From CAYJHC01 sp964369805 (lineage in GTDB: Bacteria > Bacillota > Clostridia > Peptostreptococcales > Anaerovoracaceae): DNA of 64,000 nt. Where the stretch lies: NCBI GenBank assembly GCA_964369805.1, contig CAYJFM010000003.1:12959-76958 (forward strand), read 5' to 3'. A program made the translations under genes and the position numbers. Shown piece by piece: positions 34,351 through 41,408 of this stretch. Position 1 is the first letter of the stretch, and every line of letters starts with the position of its first letter. The notes under the pieces were generated by a model. The model was not told the DNA's origin. It did no database searches and saw only the letters and a list, made by a program, of their open reading frames with translations.

Positions 34351-35413
34351 TGATATTATAACTCTAGGTATTGAAAGTAGTTGTGATGAGACGTCTATTG
34401 CAGTTATTAAAAATGGGAGAGAAGTGCTTTCTAATATTATTTCTTCACAAATTGATATTCATAAGGAGTATGGCGGTGTAGTTCCAGAAATAGCCTCAAG
34501 GAAGCATCTTGAGAACATTAATTTTGTTTTAGAAAACGCTTTAAAAGAGGCGGGTGTAAGCCTTAAGGAAATAGACTTAATTGGTGTAACAAGGGGGCCT
34601 GGGTTGATAGGTGCTTTGCTAATAGGCGTTACAACGGCAAAGGCTTTAGCTTTTGCACTGAATAAACCTTTAGTGGGTGTTCAGCATATTCAAGGTCATG
34701 TGGCAGCAAATTATATTGCACATAAAGAACTAGAGCCACCTTTTGTGGGACTTATTGTATCAGGAGGACACACTAGTCTTGTAATGGTTGGTGACTACAA
34801 TGAAATGAAGGAAATAGGATCGACTAGGGATGACGCTATTGGTGAGGCCTATGATAAGGTCGCAAGGGTTCTTGATTTAGGTTATCCTGGAGGTCCCAAA
34901 ATAGACGCACTTGCAAAAGAAGGAAGGGAAGATGCTATCCACTTCAAAAGGGTTTTATTAGAAAAAGGAAATATGGATTTTAGTTTTAGTGGTGTTAAAA
35001 CCGGAGTCATCAATTATTTAAGCAACCAAACTCAAAAAGGAAGGAGCTTTTCAGAAGGTACCATGTTAGGGGATGATGGATTACCTATTAGCAAAGCTGA
35101 TGTTGCTGCTAGCTTTCAAAGGGCTGTCCTAGATGTAGTTGTTGAGAAAGCATTGGAAGCTGTTAAAGCAGAAGGTATTAAAAAAATTGCTATGTGCGGG
35201 GGTGTAGCTGCAAATAGCCGACTAAGGGAACTGATGGATGATGCGTGTAAGAAGAGGAATATTAAGCTGTACTATCCACCTTTGGTTCTGTGTACAGATA
35301 ATGGAGCGATGATAGGCGCTTCTGCTCACTTTGCTTATTTAAAGGGGAGAAGAGATGGTTTAGATATGGATGCTAACGCTAATTTTGGTGGATTCATGGA
35401 AGATACAATTTAA
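34337..35413 (+). CDS. tsaD: tRNA t6A threonylcarbamoyltransferase TsaD
   Basis: The 358-residue ASKHA-fold metalloenzyme transfers threonylcarbamoyl to tRNA A37. Motifs are GIESSCDETSIAV, the metal-binding HIQGHVAANY, VSGGHTSLV, DDAIGEAYDKVARVL and CGGVAANSRLRE. The ATG at 34337 is preferred over that at 34331 because GGAGG at 34325-34329 is seven bases before it. The 3' end overlaps the convergent ybaN-like gene by four bases. Confidence 0.96.
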   Translation: MAVNNDIITLGIESSCDETSIAVIKNGREVLSNIISSQIDIHKEYGGVVPEIASRKHLENINFVLENALKEAGVSLKEIDLIGVTRGPGLIGALLIGVTTAKALAFALNKPLVGVQHIQGHVAANYIAHKELEPPFVGLIVSGGHTSLVMVGDYNEMKEIGSTRDDAIGEAYDKVARVLDLGYPGGPKIDALAKEGREDAIHFKRVLLEKGNMDFSFSGVKTGVINYLSNQTQKGRSFSEGTMLGDDGLPISKADVAASFQRAVLDVVVEKALEAVKAEGIKKIAMCGGVAANSRLRELMDDACKKRNIKLYYPPLVLCTDNGAMIGASAHFAYLKGRRDGLDMDANANFGGFMEDTI

Positions 35414-35778
35414 TCTGTTTCTTTAGTTTTTACAAAACAAGTAAAAGCTATTATGTGGGAAATCCAAACTATGGCAATTATAGTAAGCCCTAGTGTAGTA
35501 TTCCTCATAAAGAAGGCAGCTATTAAGAAAAAAACAGTAAGGGTGCACATTGTGTGCACTTTTGCTGTTTTTGTTAGCCCTTTTTTGTCTGAAATCCCTT
35601 TGATGTAGTTATTATAAGCTTTAGTCCCCTTTAACCAGCAACTCATTTTATCAGAGGATCTTGCAAAGAGAAAGGCTGAAGCAAGCAAAAAAGGTGTAGC
35701 AGGAAGCATTGGTAAAAATGCCCCTACTGCACCTAATACAAAACATATAAAACCTAATATAATAAATATATATTTCAT
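35410..35778 (-). CDS. YbaN-family (DUF454) small membrane protein
   Basis: The 122-residue protein matches the YbaN/DUF454 family: an N-terminal helix pair with LGAVGAFLPMLPATPFLLAS, then FARSSDKMSCWL and two further helices at the C-terminus. The function of the family is not known. A weak ribosome site (AGGTGAAC on the minus strand) precedes the ATG. It lies downstream of the FMN split-barrel gene on the same strand, 21 bases apart, and runs convergent to tsaD. Confidence 0.85.
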   Translation of the reverse strand: MKYIFIILGFICFVLGAVGAFLPMLPATPFLLASAFLFARSSDKMSCWLKGTKAYNNYIKGISDKKGLTKTAKVHTMCTLTVFFLIAAFFMRNTTLGLTIIAIVWISHIIAFTCFVKTKETD

Positions 35779-35799
35779 AAAAGTTCACCTAAATTTAAA

Positions 35800-36267
35800 C
35801 TAGTCACTCATTACTTTGCCAGTAAAGTGCTCAACAGAAATCTCAACTACGCAGAAATCACCCATTGCAGATTCGATGTACTTTTTAGCACCTTCTTCAT
35901 GGCCTTTAGAGTATTTGCCTGCAATTTTCATCATAATTTCTCTGATTTCTTTTTCTTCAACTACCCTAGCTTTACCAAAAGCAACTGCGCATGCAAAATC
36001 AGTGTCAAAATCAGCAGGTAGTACCTCATCTTTTGTTACCACGCTAAAGCTGACTCTAGGCTCCCCCTTAATAGCATCTATCTTATGGCCAGAAGCTGCA
36101 CTGTGAAAGTAAATCTTACCATCATTATAAACATAGTTAACTGGGATCGAATATGGATATCCTTCGTCTCCTACAACAGCTAAAGTACCTGTTTTTCCAG
36201 ACTCTAAAATAGCAATAGCATCTTCTCTGCTTGCTTGGCCTTGCCTTCTTCTCATTTCTCTAAACAT
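35800..36267 (-). CDS. NimA-like FMN split-barrel (PPOX-family) protein
   Basis: The 155-residue protein resembles NimA/pyridoxamine-phosphate-oxidase-like proteins: ILESGKTGTLAVVGDEGYPY, SIPVNYVYNDGKIYFHSA, GHKIDAIKGEPRVSFSVV and FGKARVVEE. These bind FMN and reduce small substrates, but the exact reaction is unknown. GGGAGG before the ATG at 36267 fixes the start over the ATG at 36282. It is divergent from a MocR-type regulator whose palindrome sits between them, so vitamin B6- or flavin-linked control is plausible. Confidence 0.85.
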   Translation of the reverse strand: MFREMRRRQGQASREDAIAILESGKTGTLAVVGDEGYPYSIPVNYVYNDGKIYFHSAASGHKIDAIKGEPRVSFSVVTKDEVLPADFDTDFACAVAFGKARVVEEKEIREIMMKIAGKYSKGHEEGAKKYIESAMGDFCVVEISVEHFTGKVMSD

Positions 36268-36293
36268 TTGAATACCTCCCAAAAGTTGATAAA

Positions 36294-36350
36294 TTGATTT
36301 AATATTAGATAAAGTGTATAATAAATCTATACCTGTGAAAAGGTATAGAT
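36294..36350 (+). promoter_or_regulatory. mocR promoter with 10-bp palindromic operator
   Basis: TTGATT at 36294-36299 and TATAAT at 36317-36322 are spaced by 17 bases. ATCTATACCT (36325-36334) and AGGTATAGAT (36341-36350) form a perfect inverted repeat with a 6-base spacer right after the -10. It lies between two divergent genes and could serve both. Confidence 0.7.
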
Positions 36351-36416
36351 GACAGAAAAAATATGGGTACAGATTACAATGAGTATTAAATACACTTGAA
36401 AGAAGGAAAGCGTTTT

Positions 36417-37892
36417 ATGATTACAATAAATGGCGAAGAAAGCACACCTTTGTATTTGCAAATATATGAACAATACAGAAAAAAAATAATTACGGGAGAA
36501 CTTAAGTCTGGAGCAAAACTAATTTCTATTCAAAGTTTAGCAAGCTCCTTAGATGTAAGCAAAAATACTGCGAACCTAGCCTATCAGCAGCTTTGCTCAG
36601 AGGGATATATTTTTAGCAAACCCAAAAGCGGATATTTTGTTCAAAAATTTGATCATGACATGTTAACAAGTATAAAAACACTGGAGAATAAGCTGACAAG
36701 AGATGTTAGAAAAGGAGAGAGAAATCAGGAAAACTCCTTCGAAAGAGAGGGAATGTATAGAAAAGATATCGCTGAGGGTAAAGAGGAAGACAATTATAAA
36801 ATAAAATATGATTTTCAATATGGAGACTTAGATAAGAGCGTATTTCCAATAAAAGTGTGGCGTAATATTTCTAATTACTTCCTGTCATCTCCAAACGAAG
36901 GATTCATGGGAACTTATAGCGAACTTAAAGGAGAGGCTTTGCTTAGAGGAGAAGTGGCTAACTACTTACGAATGTATAGAGGGGTTTCGTGTGAAGTAGA
37001 GCAAGTGATGATTTGTTCAGGAACTCAGCAAGCTTTAACAATAATTTGCCAGCTGCTAAGGACTTTTTCTGAGGAACTAGCTTTTGAGGACCCTGGTTAT
37101 GACGGTGCTAGGGATATATTTAGAAACAGCGGCCTAAATGTTTCACCCATACCAGTAAAAAGCAGTGGCATTGAATTAGAGCGCTTGATAGAATCTAAAG
37201 CAAAAATAGTATATATTACACCTTCACATCAATTTCCAACGGGAACCATAATGCCTATAAAGGAAAGAATGAAACTTTTGGAGTGGGCAGAAAAATCAGA
37301 CGCAATTATAATTGAAGATGATTATGATAGCGAACTACGCTACGTGGGAAAGCCAATCCCATCTCTTCAAAGTATAGATAGTAATAATAGAGTGATATAT
37401 ATGGGGACATTTTCGAAATCATTGTCTCCTGCACTTAGAATGAGCTACATGGTTTTGCCAAAGCCTTTACTAAAGAGGTACATGTTCAGTTTTAGCAAGT
37501 ATGTAGCTCACGCACCTTGGTTAGAGCAGAAAATACTGGAAAAGTTTATTCAAGATGGTCACTGGGAGAGACATCTTAGGAAGGTTAACCTGTCGTATAA
37601 GAAGAAACATGATGTATTAATTACCTCTATCAGCAAAATTATGGGAAACGACAAGGTAAAAGTGCATGGAAAAAATGCAGGAATGCATATTTTGCTTGAG
37701 GTAAACAATGGGGATGTAGAAGAAGCATTGATAAAGAAGGCAGCTAATTTTGGAGTTGCTGTTTATCCTGTTTCACAGTACTGGATAGAGTCTGAAAGGT
37801 ATTCGAATAATATGGTACTAATGGGGTTCAGTGGAATATTAGAAGAAGATATACCTGAAGGGGTAAGACTTCTAAAAGAAGCTTGGTTTTAG
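36417..37892 (+). CDS. MocR/GntR-family regulator with PLP-aminotransferase domain
   Basis: The 491-residue protein has a GntR winged helix at the N-terminus (about 1-75: PLYLQIYEQYRKKIITGE, LSIQ-like recognition region SIQSLASSLDVSKNTA) and a fold-type I aminotransferase-like domain after a charged linker of about 55 residues. The PLP lysine is Lys334 in GTFSKSLSPALR, and EDDYDSELRY supplies the PLP-N1 aspartate. MocR proteins such as PdxR and GabR use PLP as an effector. ATG 36417 is chosen because AGAAGGAAAG lies upstream. The gene is divergent from the FMN split-barrel gene, which is its likely target. Confidence 0.9.
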   Translation: MITINGEESTPLYLQIYEQYRKKIITGELKSGAKLISIQSLASSLDVSKNTANLAYQQLCSEGYIFSKPKSGYFVQKFDHDMLTSIKTLENKLTRDVRKGERNQENSFEREGMYRKDIAEGKEEDNYKIKYDFQYGDLDKSVFPIKVWRNISNYFLSSPNEGFMGTYSELKGEALLRGEVANYLRMYRGVSCEVEQVMICSGTQQALTIICQLLRTFSEELAFEDPGYDGARDIFRNSGLNVSPIPVKSSGIELERLIESKAKIVYITPSHQFPTGTIMPIKERMKLLEWAEKSDAIIIEDDYDSELRYVGKPIPSLQSIDSNNRVIYMGTFSKSLSPALRMSYMVLPKPLLKRYMFSFSKYVAHAPWLEQKILEKFIQDGHWERHLRKVNLSYKKKHDVLITSISKIMGNDKVKVHGKNAGMHILLEVNNGDVEEALIKKAANFGVAVYPVSQYWIESERYSNNMVLMGFSGILEEDIPEGVRLLKEAWF

Positions 37893-37921
37893 CAGTTGTA
37901 AGGGTAGCTAGGGGCTTTTAA

Positions 37922-37950
37922 TTGACTTATATATGTATTTTATGGATAAT
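37922..37950 (+). promoter_or_regulatory. Promoter of the lipid gene cluster
   Basis: TTGACT at 37922-37927 and GATAAT at 37945-37950 are spaced by 17 bases, 42 bases before the first gene. Confidence 0.6.
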
Positions 37951-37991
37951 AAAATAATAAGTAAGGGATGTCAAGGAAAGTAGGGAGATAG

Positions 37992-38354
37992 GTGAAAAAC
38001 AAAACCTTTAGGGAGAGTATTAAAAGAGCAGCGATAGGATCCTATATAGGAATAAAAACGGAAAAAAACTTTGCTTGTTATGCAGTTATTGCCCTTGTTT
38101 TTTTTATAGCTAATATAAGCCTTGGTAGTAGTTTTATAGAAATTGCAATATTTTTTGCAATGACTTCGGCAGTTTTTTCTGCTGAATTCATAAATACTGC
38201 AATTGAGCATATTGCTAATATAGTGACACCACAATATTGCGAAAAGATTAAAGTCTTAAAAGATGTTGCAGCGGCAGGTGTTTTAGCTATGGGTGTGGGT
38301 TTTTTTATTACTCAAGGAATCATATTAATTCCTAAGGTGGTGCAATGGATTTAA
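37992..38354 (+). CDS. dgkA: DagK-family diacylglycerol/undecaprenol kinase
   Basis: The 120-residue membrane protein has the DagK core: an amphipathic N-terminus with RAAIGSYIGIKTEKNF, three helices, and the active-site stretch EFINTAIEHIANIV followed by KVLKDVAAAGVLAMG. Gram-positive members phosphorylate undecaprenol or diacylglycerol with ATP. The start is GTG 37992 after GGGAG. It overlaps the next gene by ten bases, so the cluster is translated as a unit. Confidence 0.88.
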   Translation: MKNKTFRESIKRAAIGSYIGIKTEKNFACYAVIALVFFIANISLGSSFIEIAIFFAMTSAVFSAEFINTAIEHIANIVTPQYCEKIKVLKDVAAAGVLAMGVGFFITQGIILIPKVVQWI

Positions 38355-38926
38355 AAGTAATATACATTACAATAATGCCCGTAATCTTAGGCGGAATAGG
38401 AAATATGTTGTTTACTAAATCCCAGACATATAAGCTGAATTCTTCCCCCATAGACAAGGGGCGAAGTTTAGGTGATGGAGAACCTATTTTTGGACCAAAT
38501 AAAACCTGGATTGGTTTTGCTGGGATGATTGTGATAACAGGGATTATGCAAATTTTGTGGGGCTGGATTTGTAAAGAATCAGGGCTGGAAGCTTTAAATC
38601 AAATTTATGTAGTATGGGAGAATACTTTCACATACAATTTACTAGTGGGCTTTTTATTAGGATTAGTTTATGTACTTTTTGAACTTCCAAATAGTTTTAT
38701 TAAAAGAAGACTAAAGATAAAGCCTGGAAAAACTGACAAGGGTCTAAAGGGAATAATTTTTTTCCTTGTGGATCAAGTTGACTCCATTATTGGATGTGGA
38801 GTTGTTATAGGGGTTGTAGCACGGCTTCCTTTCTCTGAAGCTTGCATATACATTTTACTGGGTGGACTAACTCACATTGTTGTGAATCTAGTTCTTTTTG
38901 CATTAAAAATAAGGAAGAATGTTTAG
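38345..38926 (+). CDS. CarS-like CDP-lipid synthase (CDP-archaeol synthase family)
   Basis: The 193-residue membrane protein fits the CarS family: ID-KG then GDGEPIFGPNKTWIGF in the N-terminal third, ELPNSFIKRRLKIKPGK in the middle, and FFLVDQVDSIIGCG with the conserved Asp pair. CarS enzymes activate a lipid phosphate with CTP; bacterial homologues probably use phosphatidate or an ether/isoprenoid analogue. Placed before PssA it should supply the CDP-lipid that PssA consumes. The unrelated-looking CdsA, the usual bacterial enzyme, is not seen in the window. Confidence 0.83.
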   Translation: MDLKVIYITIMPVILGGIGNMLFTKSQTYKLNSSPIDKGRSLGDGEPIFGPNKTWIGFAGMIVITGIMQILWGWICKESGLEALNQIYVVWENTFTYNLLVGFLLGLVYVLFELPNSFIKRRLKIKPGKTDKGLKGIIFFLVDQVDSIIGCGVVIGVVARLPFSEACIYILLGGLTHIVVNLVLFALKIRKNV

Positions 38927-38935
38927 AGGTGAATT

Positions 38936-39526
38936 TTGATTGGTGAATATAATAAGTCCGTAATACTGACTTACCTTGGAATATGTATAAGTATTTTAGG
39001 TATCTGGAATACAGTTTTGGGGGAGTACAAATATGCTTTTATTTGTTTGATTTTGGCGGGAATTTGTGATCTTTTTGATGGGGTTATTGCTAGAAAATGC
39101 AAAAGGAGTGAACGAGCGAAAGCTTTTGGAATCCAGCTAGACTCTCTAGCTGATGTTTTTTCTTTTTTAGCCTTTCCAGCTGTAATTGCTTTTACAATGC
39201 TCGGAAATTTAGGGTTTGTTGCAATACCATATGTTTTAGCTGGAATAATCCGCCTTGCATGGTTCAATGTAATAACAGAGGAAGAGGGGGCTGATGAATA
39301 TTTTCAAGGATTGCCAGTTACTTACTCGGCATTAATTTTACCTGTATATTATATGTTATATGAAATCAACCCAGAATACTTTGACAAAACTGGGTTTGTG
39401 CCAATCTTTATAATAATAGCTGCTGCATATGTTATTAATTTTAAAATGAAAAAACCAAGAGGACTTGCATATCTTTTCTTTGGCGTGCTTGCTATTGGTG
39501 TAGGACTTACTATTGCATTAAGTTAG
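38936..39526 (+). CDS. pssA: CDP-diacylglycerol--serine O-phosphatidyltransferase PssA
   Basis: The 196-residue membrane enzyme carries the CDP-alcohol phosphotransferase signature spread over DLFDGVIARKC and GIQLDSLADVFSF (D-G-x2-A-R ... G-x3-D-x3-D), and the DSLAD wording is typical of PssA. It makes phosphatidylserine from CDP-lipid and serine. The start appears to be TTG 38936, with AGAGGTG at 38925-38931 upstream; no ATG or GTG lies at a better place in frame. Psd follows after 13 bases. Confidence 0.88.
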   Translation: MIGEYNKSVILTYLGICISILGIWNTVLGEYKYAFICLILAGICDLFDGVIARKCKRSERAKAFGIQLDSLADVFSFLAFPAVIAFTMLGNLGFVAIPYVLAGIIRLAWFNVITEEEGADEYFQGLPVTYSALILPVYYMLYEINPEYFDKTGFVPIFIIIAAAYVINFKMKKPRGLAYLFFGVLAIGVGLTIALS

Positions 39527-39539
39527 TTAGGGGGTAGTT

Positions 39540-40400
39540 ATGGAAAGGCAGTACTGGGATAGAGAGAAAAAAGAATTATACATTGAAGATGCTCCAGCTG
39601 AACAGCAACTTAGATTTTTATACACCACAAAATTGGGGCGTATACTTCTAAAAACTATTTTTGCAAGAAAGTGGTTTTCTGCCTTATGTGGAATATATAA
39701 TAGAAGTTTTTTGTCAAAGAAGAAGCTGATGGCTGTTGCTAAGGGGAAAAATGATGCTGAGAAAGAAATAGTTTTAGCATATAAAAACTTTAACGATTAT
39801 TTTATCAGGGAAGAATTTAGATTATCTCAGTGGGAAGAAGGTGTGCTAGTTTCACCAGCTGATGGCCTACTTAGCATTTATAAGATAGATGAAAATCTAA
39901 AGGTACCCATTAAAAATAGAAATTATTCGATAGTAGATTTGATTGAAAATGACCAGGCTGCACGAAGCTTTAAAAATGGTACCTGCCTTGTAACTAGACT
40001 GACCCTAGGTGATTATCATAGATACTCATTTATCGATTATGGAACAATTGAAGAGAGGGAAAAAATAATAGGGAGTTTAAATACTGTAAGGCCAATTGAA
40101 GGTAGCCATGAAAACTATTTTAAAAATAGCAGAGAAGTTACATATTTGAAGTCCCAAAGTTTTGGATCAATAATACAGATTGAAGTTGGAGCCATGTTAG
40201 TAGGAAAAATTGTTAATTACAAAGATGAAGGAGAAGTAATTCCGATGGAGGAAAAAGGCTATTTTGAATATGGAGGGTCTACGGTGATCTTGCTTTTTAG
40301 GGAGAAGAGCCTTGCTCTTGATGAGGATCTAGAAGAAATATTTGCAAAGGGGTTTGAAATTCGAGTAAAGCTCGGAGAGAGACTTGGAGAGAAGAGGTAG
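39540..40400 (+). CDS. psd: Phosphatidylserine decarboxylase
   Basis: The 286-residue proenzyme decarboxylates phosphatidylserine to phosphatidylethanolamine. The catalytic Asp-His-Ser pattern is visible: VSPADGLL, DYHRYSFID and the self-cleavage site YGGSTV, where cleavage between Gly246 and Ser247 would form the pyruvoyl group. An N-terminal region of about 100 residues resembles that of clostridial Psd proteins. GGGGG lies before the ATG. The next gene begins 25 bases after this stop. Confidence 0.93.
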   Translation: MERQYWDREKKELYIEDAPAEQQLRFLYTTKLGRILLKTIFARKWFSALCGIYNRSFLSKKKLMAVAKGKNDAEKEIVLAYKNFNDYFIREEFRLSQWEEGVLVSPADGLLSIYKIDENLKVPIKNRNYSIVDLIENDQAARSFKNGTCLVTRLTLGDYHRYSFIDYGTIEEREKIIGSLNTVRPIEGSHENYFKNSREVTYLKSQSFGSIIQIEVGAMLVGKIVNYKDEGEVIPMEEKGYFEYGGSTVILLFREKSLALDEDLEEIFAKGFEIRVKLGERLGEKR

Positions 40401-40425
40401 TAACATTGGAAAGGAAAGTACATAC

Positions 40426-41337
40426 ATGGCCATGTTAAAAAGACTAAATATTTATTGTAAAGAAATGTATCCTATAGTGCCTAGGCTGTTGCTAGGGTTT
40501 ATAGTATTTGGAGAAATCTATTTTATTTTGCTTTTAAATAGCGGCATTAAAGAGTTTTCTTTAGGCATAGAAGAAATTGTGGGAGGTTTTACGGTTTTTA
40601 GCTTTTTATTTTGGCTTAGAATTGCTGATGACTTTAAAGATTATGAACATGATTGCAGGCTTTTTGCACATAGGCCTCTTCCATCGGGAAGGGTGAAGAA
40701 AAAAGACTTGAAAATATTTGTAGTTGCTTTAATTGGAATAACAGCTGTTCTTAATTTTATGTTTATGAATAACTTTATTTTTTTCTTAATACTATACATT
40801 TATGGATCACTTATGGCTATTTGGTTTTTTAAAAAGCACAAAATTCAAAAAAGTTTACCTCTTGCACTGGTGACACATAATCCAGTACAACTAATACTAA
40901 ACCTATATGCTATATCATTTACAGTAATAAAATATGATTTGCCGATATTTAGTATATATAATTTTTTAGTTCTTTTTACACTCTACTTCCCTGCATTAAT
41001 TTGGGAAATAGCGAGAAAGGTAAGGGCTCCAAAAGAAGAGAATGAATATGTCACCTACTCAAGTTTATTTGGGTACAAGAAGGCAGTAAACTTTATATTA
41101 ATACTAACTTGGGTGGATATCGCAACTAACATAATATTAGTTTGGAACTTAAATATTATTTCGGTCATAGCGCTTATTGCAAATTCAATATGGATTACAA
41201 TACTATTCAAAAAATTCAATAAAAATCCAGAAAAATTTAAACTAGTTAGCAAGGTAGAAAGATACACATACATACAAGAAACGATAATGCTAATTACAAT
41301 TCCAGTGTTTCTACTATTTGGTGCAGTGGTATTATAG
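40426..41337 (+). CDS. UbiA-family prenyltransferase-like membrane protein
   Basis: The 303-residue protein has about eight to nine helices. It carries a UbiA-type first Asp motif, RIADDFKDYEHD, with HRPLPSGRV after it, and a degenerate second motif around WEIARKVRAPKEE, where a typical enzyme would have more Asp. UbiA enzymes join a prenyl chain to an acceptor. ATG 40426 is chosen for GGAAAGGA upstream; an ATG at 40432 is also possible and a TTG at 40384 would overlap psd. The acceptor is unknown. Its place between Psd and a phosphotransferase suggests a modified lipid or quinone-like product. Confidence 0.75.
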   Translation: MAMLKRLNIYCKEMYPIVPRLLLGFIVFGEIYFILLLNSGIKEFSLGIEEIVGGFTVFSFLFWLRIADDFKDYEHDCRLFAHRPLPSGRVKKKDLKIFVVALIGITAVLNFMFMNNFIFFLILYIYGSLMAIWFFKKHKIQKSLPLALVTHNPVQLILNLYAISFTVIKYDLPIFSIYNFLVLFTLYFPALIWEIARKVRAPKEENEYVTYSSLFGYKKAVNFILILTWVDIATNIILVWNLNIISVIALIANSIWITILFKKFNKNPEKFKLVSKVERYTYIQETIMLITIPVFLLFGAVVL

Positions 41338-41408
41338 AGAAGTTTGTGCAGTGGCAGTATAGAAGACTTTAGTGTTTAAATAGGAGGCAGAAAATCAAAA
41401 GTAAAAAT

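Noticed and set aside
38345..38926. Archaeal-type ether-lipid pathway based on the CarS homologue
   Set aside because: CarS alone is not enough: no glycerol-1-phosphate dehydrogenase or GGGP synthase is in the window, and CarS-like proteins also occur in bacteria.
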